Shown here: one piece after another, positions 49,101-57,501 of the stretch
Layout: every line of letters starts with the position of its first letter
Numbering within the stretch: position 1 is the stretch's first letter
Made by a program: the position numbers and the translations under genes
NCBI RefSeq assembly: GCF_019740355.2
Contig: NZ_CP091819.1
Location: 1,860,001-1,924,000 of the forward strand
DNA length: 64,000 bases
Direction: 5' to 3'
Source of the DNA: Paracrocinitomix mangrovi
GTDB taxonomy: Bacteria > Bacteroidota > Bacteroidia > Flavobacteriales_D > Crocinitomicaceae
The notes under the pieces: generated by a model
Told to the model about the DNA's origin: nothing
Databases searched by the model: none
Seen by the model: only the letters and a program-made list of their open reading frames with translations

Positions 49101-49905
49101 ATAAGTTGTATGCATACTTATCTAAACCAAAAACTTTTCCATCATAACCTAAAGGATTTTGACCATTAAAGTAGAAACCAGAAGTTACTCCTTCAAATGA
49201 ACCAAAATATCTTGCAGAAGGACCTCTCGTAGTAATTGATACGATACCTCCTGTTAAGTCACCATAGTTAGCAGGCACACCCCCTGTAATTACCGCAACC
49301 TCTTGGATTGCAGACTTAGGTAATGCTGAAGACCCACGAACTTTAATTCCATCTATATAATAATACGTTGCATCAGATCTTGTACCTCTAATACTCAAAG
49401 CACTTGAACCTTCTGAAGAGTAAACCCCTCCAACTGTTTGCGCGATTCCTGTTGCAGAACGAGTTGGCATTTTAGAGATATCTTCTCTTGTTACTGTAGC
49501 ACCAGAAGCACCACCATCTTTATCAATCAACGGAACCTCATAGTGAATAACCTCAACAACATCCAACATTTCTGCTGAATTACCCATTTCCATATCAAGG
49601 ATGGTATATTTATCTGAGTTTACCACAACCCCTTCTTGACGAACAGGTTGATAACCTACGAATTTCAATTCAACATCATATTCTCCTGGAGGCAGAGAGC
49701 TAACTAAAAATTTACCGTCAAAATCAGTATTGGAAAATCCTTTTTGTTGACCGTTTTGAGTAACGATAACTTTTACAAATGGCAATGGTTCTCCGTTCTC
49801 TTTATCTAAAACCTGACCTTTAATAGATCCGTTTCCAGTTTGAGCAAAGGCAAAACCTGCCGACAAAAGGATAGTGGTTAATAATAACCTTAAGTTAGTA
49901 AGCAT
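46180..49905 (-). CDS. Large TonB-dependent receptor with carboxypeptidase-regulatory-like domain
   Basis: 1241 residues. Signal peptide at 1-21, CarboxypepD-reg-like domain at about 25-110 (GSIKGQVLDKENGEPLPFVK, FSNTDFDGKFLVSSLPPGEY), plug domain at about 125-235 (VGGVYSSEGSSALSIRGTRSDATYYYIDG, then ITGGVPANYGDLTGG), then a long barrel ending NPFNFGIPRTIRLGVKFDF with terminal Phe. SusC-like in layout, but no SusD gene is nearby. It heads the giant paralogue/PorV block, so it may import what those proteins bind or be assembled with them. Substrate unknown. Confidence 0.9.
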   Translation of the reverse strand: MLTNLRLLLTTILLSAGFAFAQTGNGSIKGQVLDKENGEPLPFVKVIVTQNGQQKGFSNTDFDGKFLVSSLPPGEYDVELKFVGYQPVRQEGVVVNSDKYTILDMEMGNSAEMLDVVEVIHYEVPLIDKDGGASGATVTREDISKMPTRSATGIAQTVGGVYSSEGSSALSIRGTRSDATYYYIDGIKVRGSSALPKSAIQEVAVITGGVPANYGDLTGGIVSITTRGPSARYFGSFEGVTSGFYFNGQNPLGYDGKVFGLDKYAYNLLEGMISGPLWMKKDSAGNKTKPILGFFISANFTDQLDGRPTAHGGTYRIKEEYRDSLIANPLRPTGLGQGTYYNAEFFRNNMNDPDDPNNAFEQVPWRMNARSRSASAAGKIDVNAGPNINLTFGGSMAWSKGSIYNYNGSLLNFENFGESSSLDWRVYGRFTQRFNNTQEGSSSKIKSANYSIMVDYTQAHNKFQDSRHEDRIFNYGHVGTFETFRETTYEFNDDGDSLIHNGFNDTLVAFTPSATNEAFSAITSQYYSIYAGQTEDHYENLFQVQQGGALRNGDLPQSVYGIWNNIGTPYNGYGYSQADQFRITGSGSINLNDHAISLGFEYEQRWDRAWSGSPIGIWTIARQYMNNHILELDKSAAGTTFDYYGTFPRVTYERLNASEGDYQGQEGNDAQYFFDYNVRQKLGLDPDGTDFVDIDAIDPNFFTVDMFNADELLNSGNNIFTWYGYDHSGNKVKGNTDINDYFTEFDGNGNYRRHIGAFQPIYMAGYVMDKFAFDDIIFNVGVRVDVFDANQPVMKDKYLLYNAKTVAEVDDLGAHPENMGDDYVVYVNDVNNVNSILGYRNGDTWYNAEGVEIADASLIEGSKGIAPYLQDPSLTSPTADAFEDYKPQVNVMPRIAFSFPISDEASFFAHYDILTKRPTTGNRFNPIDYQFMQDRNVIIGNPDLKPEKTIDYEIGFQQVLSKTSSLKISAFYKEQRDQVQLVNVFQAYPNTYRSYGNRDFGTVKGITVSYDLRRTGNVRMTAAYTLQFANGTGSDATSALGLVNSGEPNLRVIFPYSYDQRHGFNIVFDYRYGSGRDYNGPKIKDFELFGNTGVNLVTNIGSGTPYSGLKIPVGDALLSPNSSQLDGTLNGSRKPWQYRMDFQIDRNINLEFGKDEDKKKAAYLNVYLRVTNIFNIINTLNVYRATGTPDDDGYLAASQYQTSIQSQLDEQSFRDYYQMKVVNPFNFGIPRTIRLGVKFDF

Positions 49906-49988
49906 AAGTTCAAGTGTATTTGTTAAAATTTCCTAAAATACAATAGCGTGCTAATATAGGTAATAAAAATGTGAACCGACCAAATTAA

Positions 49989-50005
49989 ATTAACAAAATG
50001 TTAAT
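49989..50005. promoter_or_regulatory. Small inverted repeat upstream of the large TonB receptor
   Basis: ATTAACA and TGTTAAT are perfect inverted arms around AAA, about 85 bases upstream of the receptor start. It could bind a dimeric regulator. No other support. Confidence 0.25.
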
Positions 50006-50102
50006 CTGATTGATTCAAATACAAAACTACATGAGTAATTAGAAAATAGGAATAGTTAAAATTGATAAAATGCAATAAATTATACACGTCTAATATCCGC
50101 TT

Positions 50103-50381
50103 CTAAGTCAAGCGATTATTTCTCATAGGCTTCCCTCTTTGACGTCTTTTTGCATTTTTTGCTGCACGTTTCATTCTTTTACGCGTAGCTTTATCTTGAT
50201 TTCGATAACTTCTTTTTCGAGAACGTTTTCCTTGCTTAATTCTCTTTCTCCTTTTACTAGTTCTACCAGTTTTTACAGTTTTTGCACCTTGATCTTGTGC
50301 AATAACATCATCCGGAGAAAAGAATAAACACACAATAAATATGCTTAACTTCGTTAATATATTGGAAAATCGTTTCTTCAT
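50103..50381 (-). CDS. Tiny exported, extremely basic protein
   Basis: 92 residues. Signal peptide MKKRFSNILTKLSIFIVCLFFSPDDVIA, cleaved near residue 28. Of the 64 mature residues 29 are Lys or Arg, with runs such as SKRRKRIKQGKRSRKRS and KNAKRRQRGK. No family is recognised. It could bind nucleic acid, lipopolysaccharide or acidic polymer outside the cytoplasm, or act as a counter-ion protein. The start codon overlaps that of the divergent Rieske-like gene. The signal peptide and stop placement argue it is real, although the plus strand also has an open frame here. Confidence 0.6.
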   Translation of the reverse strand: MKKRFSNILTKLSIFIVCLFFSPDDVIAQDQGAKTVKTGRTSKRRKRIKQGKRSRKRSYRNQDKATRKRMKRAAKNAKRRQRGKPMRNNRLT

Positions 50382-50814
50382 GCCTCAAATATATTCAAGA
50401 TTCGCAATTATCTCTTCTTTCACCCTCGCTTTATTTTTAACATCTTGCGATAGTGAGACACATCCTGTGCCAAATGTTCCCGTGAATATAAACATTAATC
50501 TTGACTTACCATCTAACCAATCATTAAATGCACCGGGCGGTTGGATATATGTTAATGGAGGTTCAAGAGGCATTGTTGTTTACAGAAATTTTGATGAATT
50601 CGTGGCTTTAGATCGACACTGCACATATCACAGTGAAGACGCTTGCGGAGTGGTTGAAGTGGACAGTGTGAATTATTTTGAGTTAACATGCCCTTGCGGA
50701 TCATCAAGATATAGTATAATGTCCGGGGTAGTTATGGAAGGTCCTGCAAAATTTGGATTGAGAAGATATAACGCTACCTGGGATGGAGCATACAATGTAA
50801 ATATCTATAACTAA
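50380..50814 (+). CDS. Rieske-like lipoprotein lacking one His ligand
   Basis: 144 residues from the ATG giving MPQIYSRFAIISSFTLALFLTSC, with lipobox LTSC. An in-frame ATG 39 bases upstream is possible. The second half resembles a Rieske [2Fe-2S] domain: LDRHCTYH as the first Cys-x-x-His, and LTCPCGSSRYSI where the second site should read CPCHGS. The His of the second pair is missing, so a normal cluster is unlikely as read. Function unknown. It is divergent from the basic protein and shares the CATG with its start. Confidence 0.7.
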   Translation: MPQIYSRFAIISSFTLALFLTSCDSETHPVPNVPVNININLDLPSNQSLNAPGGWIYVNGGSRGIVVYRNFDEFVALDRHCTYHSEDACGVVEVDSVNYFELTCPCGSSRYSIMSGVVMEGPAKFGLRRYNATWDGAYNVNIYN

Positions 50815-50815
50815 A

Positions 50816-50846
50816 AAAGCATCCTCAGAATTTCCAAGGATGCTTT
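50816..50846. terminator. Bidirectional terminator between the Rieske-like gene and ahcY
   Basis: AAAGCATCCT (50816-50825) pairs with AGGATGCTTT (50837-50846). On the plus strand it ends with TTT, and on the minus strand with AAAGC preceded by A's, which read as TTTTT. It lies between two convergent genes. Confidence 0.8.
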
Positions 50847-50869
50847 CACTATTTTAAACTATTTTCTAA

Positions 50870-52183
50870 TTAGTATCTGTAGTGTTCAGGTTTGTAAGGA
50901 CCCGCAACTTCAACACCAATATATTTAGCTTGATCTTCAGACAATACGTCTAATTCAACACCAATTTTAGCTAAGTGTAATTTAGCTACCTTCTCATCTA
51001 GATGTTTAGGCAACATGTATACTTTGTTCTCATATTTGTCAGAATTGTTCCACAATTCTAATTGAGCCAAAGTTTGGTTTGTAAATGAATTAGACATTAC
51101 AAATGATGGGTGACCAGTTGCACAACCTAAGTTTACCAATCTTCCTTCTGCTAATAAAATAATATCATTACCGTTTACATTGTATAAATCAACTTGAGGT
51201 TTGATTTCAACTTTAGTAGAACCATGATTATTATTCAACCAAGCAACATCAATTTCATTATCAAAATGTCCGATATTGCATACGATTGTTTTATCCTTCA
51301 TTTTCTCAAAGTGTTTTCCTACGATAATATCTTTATTACCAGTTGTAGTCACAACAATGTCAGCTCTACTTACGGCATTTTCCATTTTTTGAACTTCAAA
51401 ACCATCCATTGCAGCTTGTAAAGCACAGATAGGATCAATTTCAGTAACAATAACTCTTGCACCAGCACCTCTTAATGAAGCTGCTGAACCTTTTCCAACA
51501 TCACCATAACCAGCAACAACTGCTACTTTTCCGGCCATCATTACATCAGTAGCTCTTCTGATTGAATCTACCAATGATTCTTTACATCCGTATTTGTTAT
51601 CAAATTTAGACTTAGTAACTGAATCATTTACGTTGATAGCAGGCATTACTAATGTTCCATTTTTCATTCTGTCGTACAATCTGTGTACACCAGTAGTAGT
51701 TTCTTCAGAAAGTCCTTTGATATCTTTTGTCAACTCTGGATACTGATCAAAAACCATGTTTGTCAAATCTCCTCCATCATCAAGGATCATATTCAATGGC
51801 TGACCACCTTCAAATGCAAAAAGTGTTTGCTCGATACACCAATCAAACTCTTCTTCATTCATTCCTTTCCATGCAAATACTGGAATACCTGCTGCCGCAA
51901 TTGCAGCTGCTGCATGATCCTGAGTTGAAAATATATTACAAGAAGACCATGTAACATCAGCTCCTAATTCAACCAAAGTTTCAATTAAAACTGCAGTTTG
52001 AATAGTCATGTGAAGACATCCGGCAATTCTAGCACCTTTTAAAGGTTTTGAAGCACCATATTCTTCTCTTAATGACATCAATCCCGGCATTTCTGCCTCT
52101 GCCAATGTAATTTCTCTTCTTCCCCACTCTGCAAGGCTAATGTCTTTAACCTTGTAATTTAATTTTTCCTGTGTATCACTCAT
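50870..52183 (-). CDS. ahcY: Adenosylhomocysteinase
   Basis: NAD-dependent hydrolysis of S-adenosylhomocysteine to adenosine and homocysteine, closing the methyl cycle. From the ATG giving [21 protein letters not shown] the product is 437 residues. A 20-residue upstream extension is in frame but a TATTTTTG promoter box falls within it. Hallmarks are [21 protein letters not shown], the NAD loop [28 protein letters not shown] and the C-terminal KPEHYRY with the conserved cofactor-contacting Lys-Tyr. Confidence 0.97.
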   Translation of the reverse strand: MSDTQEKLNYKVKDISLAEWGRREITLAEAEMPGLMSLREEYGASKPLKGARIAGCLHMTIQTAVLIETLVELGADVTWSSCNIFSTQDHAAAAIAAAGIPVFAWKGMNEEEFDWCIEQTLFAFEGGQPLNMILDDGGDLTNMVFDQYPELTKDIKGLSEETTTGVHRLYDRMKNGTLVMPAINVNDSVTKSKFDNKYGCKESLVDSIRRATDVMMAGKVAVVAGYGDVGKGSAASLRGAGARVIVTEIDPICALQAAMDGFEVQKMENAVSRADIVVTTTGNKDIIVGKHFEKMKDKTIVCNIGHFDNEIDVAWLNNNHGSTKVEIKPQVDLYNVNGNDIILLAEGRLVNLGCATGHPSFVMSNSFTNQTLAQLELWNNSDKYENKVYMLPKHLDEKVAKLHLAKIGVELDVLSEDQAKYIGVEVAGPYKPEHYRY

Positions 52184-52212
52184 TTTTACATTATTTTCTT
52201 TAGAATCAGGCG

Positions 52213-52220
52213 CAAAAATA
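52213..52220 (-). promoter_or_regulatory. Putative -7 box of ahcY
   Basis: TATTTTTG on the minus strand fits TAnnTTTG, 30 bases before the chosen ATG. It supports the shorter protein start. No exact -33 TTTG at the usual distance. Confidence 0.4.
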
Positions 52221-52254
52221 CAAAACTCCTTTTTAATTTGCACCTTTATTTCAA

Positions 52255-52890
52255 ATGGGTTTGACCTATCAGATAAAAAATATCATTGAAACCGACCGAA
52301 TTTTAATTAAAAAATTAGAGTACGAAGAGGTTGATGTATCTGCCATTGATACTACTATTTTTAATGAGAATGAATTAAAAAAATATCAGTCATTTATTTC
52401 TGATAAACGCCGAAGAGAATTTTACTTTACTCGTGTTCTGCTTAAATCCTTTAATGTAGATTGCTTTATTGAATATCACGAAACAGGAAGGCCATTTATT
52501 AGAGGTGGACACATTGGAATTTCCCACTCAAGAAATACCGTAATAATAGGCTATTCTGAACATCATATAATTGGGTTAGATATTGAATATTATAATCCTA
52601 AAATCCACCGCATTAAACACAAATTTCTTGCAACGCTTGAGAAAGAAAGATTTGACACAGAAAATGAAGAGATTCTAACTTTACTTTGGAGTTTAAAAGA
52701 AGCTATTTATAAACTTGAGGATATTCCCGGTCTATTATTTAAAGAACATATTGTAGTTCAATCACTCAGTCATAGAGGAAAAGTATTGGTAACCAAAAAT
52801 AATATGCAACACGAATATCTATTTGATTACCTGATTTTCAATGAATTTGTAATCACATATTGCCAGTTGGTTAAAAACGAACTTAACTAA
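52255..52890 (+). CDS. 4'-phosphopantetheinyl transferase (Sfp-like)
   Basis: Attaches phosphopantetheine from CoA to carrier proteins. 211 residues. Family pattern: [18 protein letters not shown] (78-93), GLDIEYYNP with Mg ligands Asp109 and Glu111, and WSLKEAIYK (145-153) with Glu149. It is first of a plus-strand run leading to the kelch-like and GGGPS genes. No synthase gene is nearby, so the carrier may be fatty-acid ACP. Confidence 0.9.
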   Translation: MGLTYQIKNIIETDRILIKKLEYEEVDVSAIDTTIFNENELKKYQSFISDKRRREFYFTRVLLKSFNVDCFIEYHETGRPFIRGGHIGISHSRNTVIIGYSEHHIIGLDIEYYNPKIHRIKHKFLATLEKERFDTENEEILTLLWSLKEAIYKLEDIPGLLFKEHIVVQSLSHRGKVLVTKNNMQHEYLFDYLIFNEFVITYCQLVKNELN

Positions 52891-52943
52891 CTCACATTCA
52901 ATTAAAAAATAATTATTTGAAGATAGTTTGTATTTTTAGGCTT

Positions 52944-54140
52944 ATGAAAAGGCTACTGATTGCTACATTTTTCATATTACCCTTATTTCCAACCCAGCTA
53001 TTCGCTTGTGAGCAATGGGTTCAAATTGCTAGTTTTCCTGCTGCAGCAAGACATAGAGCAACAGCATTTGTCGTTGGCAATAAAGGCTATGTAGGTGGTG
53101 GTCATATCAATTCACTGTTTGAAGTAATTCATGAAGATTTTTGGGAATATGATCCCGGATCAAATACCTGGACTCAAATTGCAAACTTTCCCGGAGGAAA
53201 AAGATATCATTCAGTAGCATTCACGATTGGTGATTATGGATATGTCGGCTGCGGAGAAGGTGAAAACAATGATTATTTCAATGATTTCTATAGATACGTA
53301 CCCGGATTGAACATTTGGCAACCTATCGCTAATTTTCCCGGAACACCGAGAAGAGCAGCTACGTCTTTTGTAATTAACAACAAAGGCTACGTAGGAACCG
53401 GACAATCTGACTTTGGATACGAAAACAACTTTTACAGATATGTACCAGGAACAGATTCATGGGAAGTTGTTGCCAATTTTCTTGGTGAAGCCAGATCTTC
53501 AGCAGTTGGTTTTTCTCACAATGGCAAAGGTTATGTGGGTACCGGCCACATTTTTGGTGACGACACAAAAGATTTTTATGAGTATGATCCGGATTTAAAT
53601 CAATGGACTCAAAAAGCAGATGTTGGAGCAATATATAGACAGGATGCTACTGGATTTGTCTTAAATGGTTTTGGATATATAGCCACTGGTAATGATGTAG
53701 AGGGTGACAATGATTACAAAGATGTATGGAGATACGATTTTAATACGGATACCTGGACTCAAATAGAAGATTTTTGCGGTGCGCCTAGACGATATATGGT
53801 ATCATTTGTCTTAGGTAATGTTGCGTACGCAGGAGGCGGAACTGATGGAACCAACCTTAACGATTTTTACATGTTTAATCCACTTTTATCGGTAGATGAA
53901 ACTGAAGCAGTTACTATCAAAATATTCCCAAACCCATCTAGTGATTTAATTGAACTAAATTTTTCAAAAGATCACAATGATATTAAAGTGTATAGTCTAA
54001 GTGGCAAATTAATGTTTAGTGGTTCAGACATTTCGGACAAAGTTGTTTTTAATAAAAAGGATTTTGGAGCAGGAACATTTATTTACCAGATTACCCAAAA
54101 TGATGAATCTGTGCATATTGGAAAATTCAGCTTTATATGA
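52944..54140 (+). CDS. Kelch-type propeller protein with T9SS type A sorting domain
   Basis: 398 residues from the ATG giving MKRLLIATFFILPLFPTQLFA. An upstream in-frame TTG adds nine residues and is unlikely. Kelch-like blades repeat the pattern A-T-x-F-V-x-x-x-K-G-Y-V-G-x-G followed by FYRYVPGTDSWE-type strands (six copies). The T9SS type A signal starts at about residue 325 (IKIFPNPSSDLIELNF) and ends FGAGTFIYQITQND. Secreted or surface protein, ligand unknown. Its TGA overlaps the ATG of the GGGPS gene. Confidence 0.85.
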   Translation: MKRLLIATFFILPLFPTQLFACEQWVQIASFPAAARHRATAFVVGNKGYVGGGHINSLFEVIHEDFWEYDPGSNTWTQIANFPGGKRYHSVAFTIGDYGYVGCGEGENNDYFNDFYRYVPGLNIWQPIANFPGTPRRAATSFVINNKGYVGTGQSDFGYENNFYRYVPGTDSWEVVANFLGEARSSAVGFSHNGKGYVGTGHIFGDDTKDFYEYDPDLNQWTQKADVGAIYRQDATGFVLNGFGYIATGNDVEGDNDYKDVWRYDFNTDTWTQIEDFCGAPRRYMVSFVLGNVAYAGGGTDGTNLNDFYMFNPLLSVDETEAVTIKIFPNPSSDLIELNFSKDHNDIKVYSLSGKLMFSGSDISDKVVFNKKDFGAGTFIYQITQNDESVHIGKFSFI

Positions 54141-54889
54141 GTCCAAAATTGAGCATATCAAAAAACAAAAAGCAACTGGCAATTTTAATTGATCCTGAAA
54201 AGACACAGTTTACAAACTCAGAAAATGATCTTATAAAAAAGATTAATCTCCTGTCGCCGGATTTCATTTTTGTTGGAGGTAGCACTGTTACAAAGGAAGA
54301 ATTAAAAAGCTGCATTGCCTTTTTGAAAAATAATTCAAACATTCCAATAATTATTTTCCCTGGTTCTCATCAACAAGTGGATGAAAATGCAGATGCAATT
54401 TTGTTTCTGTCATTAATCTCAGGTAGGAATCCTGATTATTTAATTGGACATCAGGTTCAAAGTGCCAGAACAATAAAATCCATGGGGATTCAAACAATAT
54501 CAACTGCCTACATGCTTATAGATGGTGGAAAAAATTCTTCCGTAGCATATGTAAGTCAAACAACGCCTATTCCTAGTGATCAAATTAGTATCGCCGTAGA
54601 TACTGCAGTGGCAGGAGAAACAATAGGATTTGAAGTAATATTTATGGATGCAGGTTCAGGAGCTATACAACCGATTTCTCCTCAAATGATCGCTTCCGTT
54701 AAAATGAATATTAATATTCCCTTGATAATTGGGGGAGGTGTTAGAACTATCGAAGATCTTGAAAACGCTTATAAGGCAGGTGCTGATTTGGTTGTAATCG
54801 GCAACAAAATTGAAGAAGACGACAACTTTTTACTTGATTTAGTAATTTATAAAAAAGAAATCCAAACCTTCAATGAAGAGAATGCGTAG
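54137..54889 (+). CDS. Geranylgeranylglyceryl phosphate synthase-like protein (GGGPS, group II)
   Basis: Predicted to condense glycerol-1-phosphate with a polyprenyl diphosphate to make an ether-linked glycerophosphate, the archaeal-type first step, known also in Bacteroidota. 250-residue TIM barrel: ILIDPEK (17-22), FVGGST (45-50), IIIFPGS (71-77), phosphate-binding GGGVRT (199-204) and VIGNKIEED (220-228). It shares four bases with the kelch-like gene. A glycerol-1-phosphate dehydrogenase is not in this window. Confidence 0.9.
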   Translation: MSPKLSISKNKKQLAILIDPEKTQFTNSENDLIKKINLLSPDFIFVGGSTVTKEELKSCIAFLKNNSNIPIIIFPGSHQQVDENADAILFLSLISGRNPDYLIGHQVQSARTIKSMGIQTISTAYMLIDGGKNSSVAYVSQTTPIPSDQISIAVDTAVAGETIGFEVIFMDAGSGAIQPISPQMIASVKMNINIPLIIGGGVRTIEDLENAYKAGADLVVIGNKIEEDDNFLLDLVIYKKEIQTFNEENA

Positions 54890-54897
54890 AAGAAATT

Positions 54898-57501
54898 GTG
54901 AAACAACTACTTAGTATACTACTCTTGTCAATATCTTTTGTTGGATTTAATCAACAATTGAGTGATCCCATAGTTTCTTATGAATCTGGATATTATAGCT
55001 CAGACATTACAGTAAACATTTCTCACCCCGACCCTGACGCAACTATTTTTTACACACTCAATGGAAGTGAGCCTAATCCACAAAGTCCCATCTACAGTGG
55101 TCCGATCACAATGGGTTCAAAAGCAGGAGTACCTGATAATTTTGCATTAATTCCTACTAACCCATCTCTCACCTATCCAATTGGTGATTATACAGAAAGT
55201 AGAGCCAACAATAGAGGATGGTTACCTCCTTACAGTTCTGAAATCTACAAATTCAACATTTTAAGAGTCAAAGTTTACAAAGCGGGCTTTGTTCCTTCTA
55301 ATGTGGTGACAAAAACCTTTATTATAGACCCGGCTGGTGCATCACTTTATTCTTTTCCTGTTGTTTCCTTTGTCATGGATAGTATTGATCTTTTTTCCAA
55401 TAGCACTGGAATATATCATTACGGATTTAATGCCAATTACACACAAAAAGGACCTCTATGGGAAAGAGAGGCTCATATCGACTATTTTGATACTCAAGGA
55501 AATTTAGAGTTCTCAAGAAATGTCCGCACAAGGATTCACGGTGGTGGTAGTAGACATTCAACCAAAAAAACTTTTAGAATTTATGCAGAACATGATGGCT
55601 ACTCCAACTTCGATTATGAGTTTTTTCAAGATACCGAACAAAAGAAATTCAAAAGAATGCTGATTAGAACAGGAGGTCACAGACCAGACTGTTTTCCAAG
55701 AGATAATTTAACCAATTCCATCACTAAAGGACTAGATGTTGAACAACAACATTTTAGACATGTTATAGTATTTATCAATGGTGAATATTGGGGGATTCAC
55801 TCCATGAAAGAGCGAGTTGACAAATACTTTATCCAAAATATTTATGGCATTGATGATGATGATTTGACCATTTTAGATCAGGAATTTGATGTACAGGATG
55901 GATCGGCCGCAGACAGCTTGGAAATGTCAGGAATAGAAGCGTTTGTGGACAATGGAGATATGAGTGATCCTACAAATTATGAATGGGTAACAGATAGAAT
56001 AGATATAGACAATTACATAGACTATATGGCTGCCGAAATCTTTTTAAGTAATGAAGATTGGGTGTACTCAAACATAATGCTATGGAGAAAATCGGGAAGT
56101 TATTCACCAGGTGCCGGAGCAGGATATGATGGTAAGTTCAGATGGATATTTTATGATTTTGATGGTGCCTATGGAGGGTCTTGTGACAATGCATATTACA
56201 CGGCCAACACACTAGAAAGTGCTACTGTAGAAACAGGAATCTATTCAACTTATACCCGACTTTTTAGAGGTCTTTTGGAAAATGAAGAATTTAAAACAAG
56301 TTGGATTAACAGAGTTTCTGATTTGATGAATTCTCATTTTAGAGAAAATGTAATGGTGGAGAAAATAAATGCCTTCTATGATGAGTTGACTCCAGAGATG
56401 CCACAAGAAATTGATAAATGGAGATATCCATCTTTAGCAACAACATTAGCTGACAGAAGCAATGAAGTGCCTAATATGACACAATGGGATACTACTTTTT
56501 ATTATTTAAACAGATTTGGTACCAGAAGACAACGTAAAATAAGAGAACACATCATGGATAAATGGGGTTATCCAGACACAAGTAAAGTTACAATTGACGT
56601 AAGTAATGTTGCTCATGGAAGTGTTAAAATAAATACTATCCAAATCAATTCGCTTTTGCCTGGCGTTGATGCCAATGTATATCCTTGGACAGGTATGTAC
56701 ATTGATTCTGTGACCTGTACTTTAATTGCTATTCCACAACCGGGTTATGAATTTGTTGAATGGCAAGAAACAGGAGAAACTAATGACACTATCAATTGGG
56801 TACCGAATGGAGATGTCTCATATACAGCCATTTTTCAGGCAGTCGCAGATTATCAACCAGTTGTAATTAATGAGGTAATGCCTTCAAATAGTAACAACAT
56901 TGCAGATAATTTTGGAGAACATGATGATTGGTTAGAATTGTACAACCCTAATAGTTATGCAGTTGATTTATCGGGATGTAGATTGAAAAAGGACACTTCA
57001 AATTGGATCATTCCAAACGGAACTGTGATCGCTGCAGATGGATATTTGTTGTTTTGGCACGATAATGAAGAATATCAAGGTGCAGATCACACAAGTTTTA
57101 AGTTAAACAATACTACTAAAACAGTCTATTTGTATGATCAACAGGACAACATTATGGACCTTGTAATTTACCCTGAAACGACAACTGATTACAGTTACGG
57201 AAGATATCCAAACGGCTCAAGTACTTTTGAAACATTTACTTACCCTACTCCAAGAGAAAACAATAATATCAGTACAGTTGAAAGTCCTGAAGAAATTTCA
57301 TCATTGCAAGCTTTTCCAAATCCATCCAACGGTATTTTCCATTTAAATAAAGCTGTAAACTACAGTACCTATTCACTTGATGGAAAATTGATTCAATCAA
57401 AAGAAAACTCGAATCAAATCAACCTAATAGGTGAAACCAAGGGAGTTTATATTTTGAGAACGGATAAAGGTGAAACCATTAAAATTGTGCTTCAGCCGTA
57501 A
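54898..57501 (+). CDS. CotH kinase-family secreted protein with lamin-tail and T9SS type A domains
   Basis: 867 residues, GTG start, eight bases after GGGPS. Signal peptide; a chitobiase/hexosaminidase C-terminal-like beta domain at about 20-110 (FYTLNGSEPNPQSPIYSG); a CotH kinase-like domain at about 180-510 (RTRIHGGGSRHSTKKTFRIYA, RDNLTNSI, MKERVDKYFI, RWIFYDFDGAYGG); an InlB/Listeria-repeat-like segment at about 560-645; a lamin-tail domain at 648-760 (VINEVMPSNSNN, DWLELYNPNS); and a type A signal (FPNPSNGIFHL). CotH kinases phosphorylate proteins. Activity of this secreted form is inferred. Confidence 0.87.
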   Translation: MKQLLSILLLSISFVGFNQQLSDPIVSYESGYYSSDITVNISHPDPDATIFYTLNGSEPNPQSPIYSGPITMGSKAGVPDNFALIPTNPSLTYPIGDYTESRANNRGWLPPYSSEIYKFNILRVKVYKAGFVPSNVVTKTFIIDPAGASLYSFPVVSFVMDSIDLFSNSTGIYHYGFNANYTQKGPLWEREAHIDYFDTQGNLEFSRNVRTRIHGGGSRHSTKKTFRIYAEHDGYSNFDYEFFQDTEQKKFKRMLIRTGGHRPDCFPRDNLTNSITKGLDVEQQHFRHVIVFINGEYWGIHSMKERVDKYFIQNIYGIDDDDLTILDQEFDVQDGSAADSLEMSGIEAFVDNGDMSDPTNYEWVTDRIDIDNYIDYMAAEIFLSNEDWVYSNIMLWRKSGSYSPGAGAGYDGKFRWIFYDFDGAYGGSCDNAYYTANTLESATVETGIYSTYTRLFRGLLENEEFKTSWINRVSDLMNSHFRENVMVEKINAFYDELTPEMPQEIDKWRYPSLATTLADRSNEVPNMTQWDTTFYYLNRFGTRRQRKIREHIMDKWGYPDTSKVTIDVSNVAHGSVKINTIQINSLLPGVDANVYPWTGMYIDSVTCTLIAIPQPGYEFVEWQETGETNDTINWVPNGDVSYTAIFQAVADYQPVVINEVMPSNSNNIADNFGEHDDWLELYNPNSYAVDLSGCRLKKDTSNWIIPNGTVIAADGYLLFWHDNEEYQGADHTSFKLNNTTKTVYLYDQQDNIMDLVIYPETTTDYSYGRYPNGSSTFETFTYPTPRENNNISTVESPEEISSLQAFPNPSNGIFHLNKAVNYSTYSLDGKLIQSKENSNQINLIGETKGVYILRTDKGETIKIVLQP

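Noticed and set aside
52184-52243. Extended N-terminus of AhcY
   Set aside because: It contains a promoter-like box and does not match the family start.
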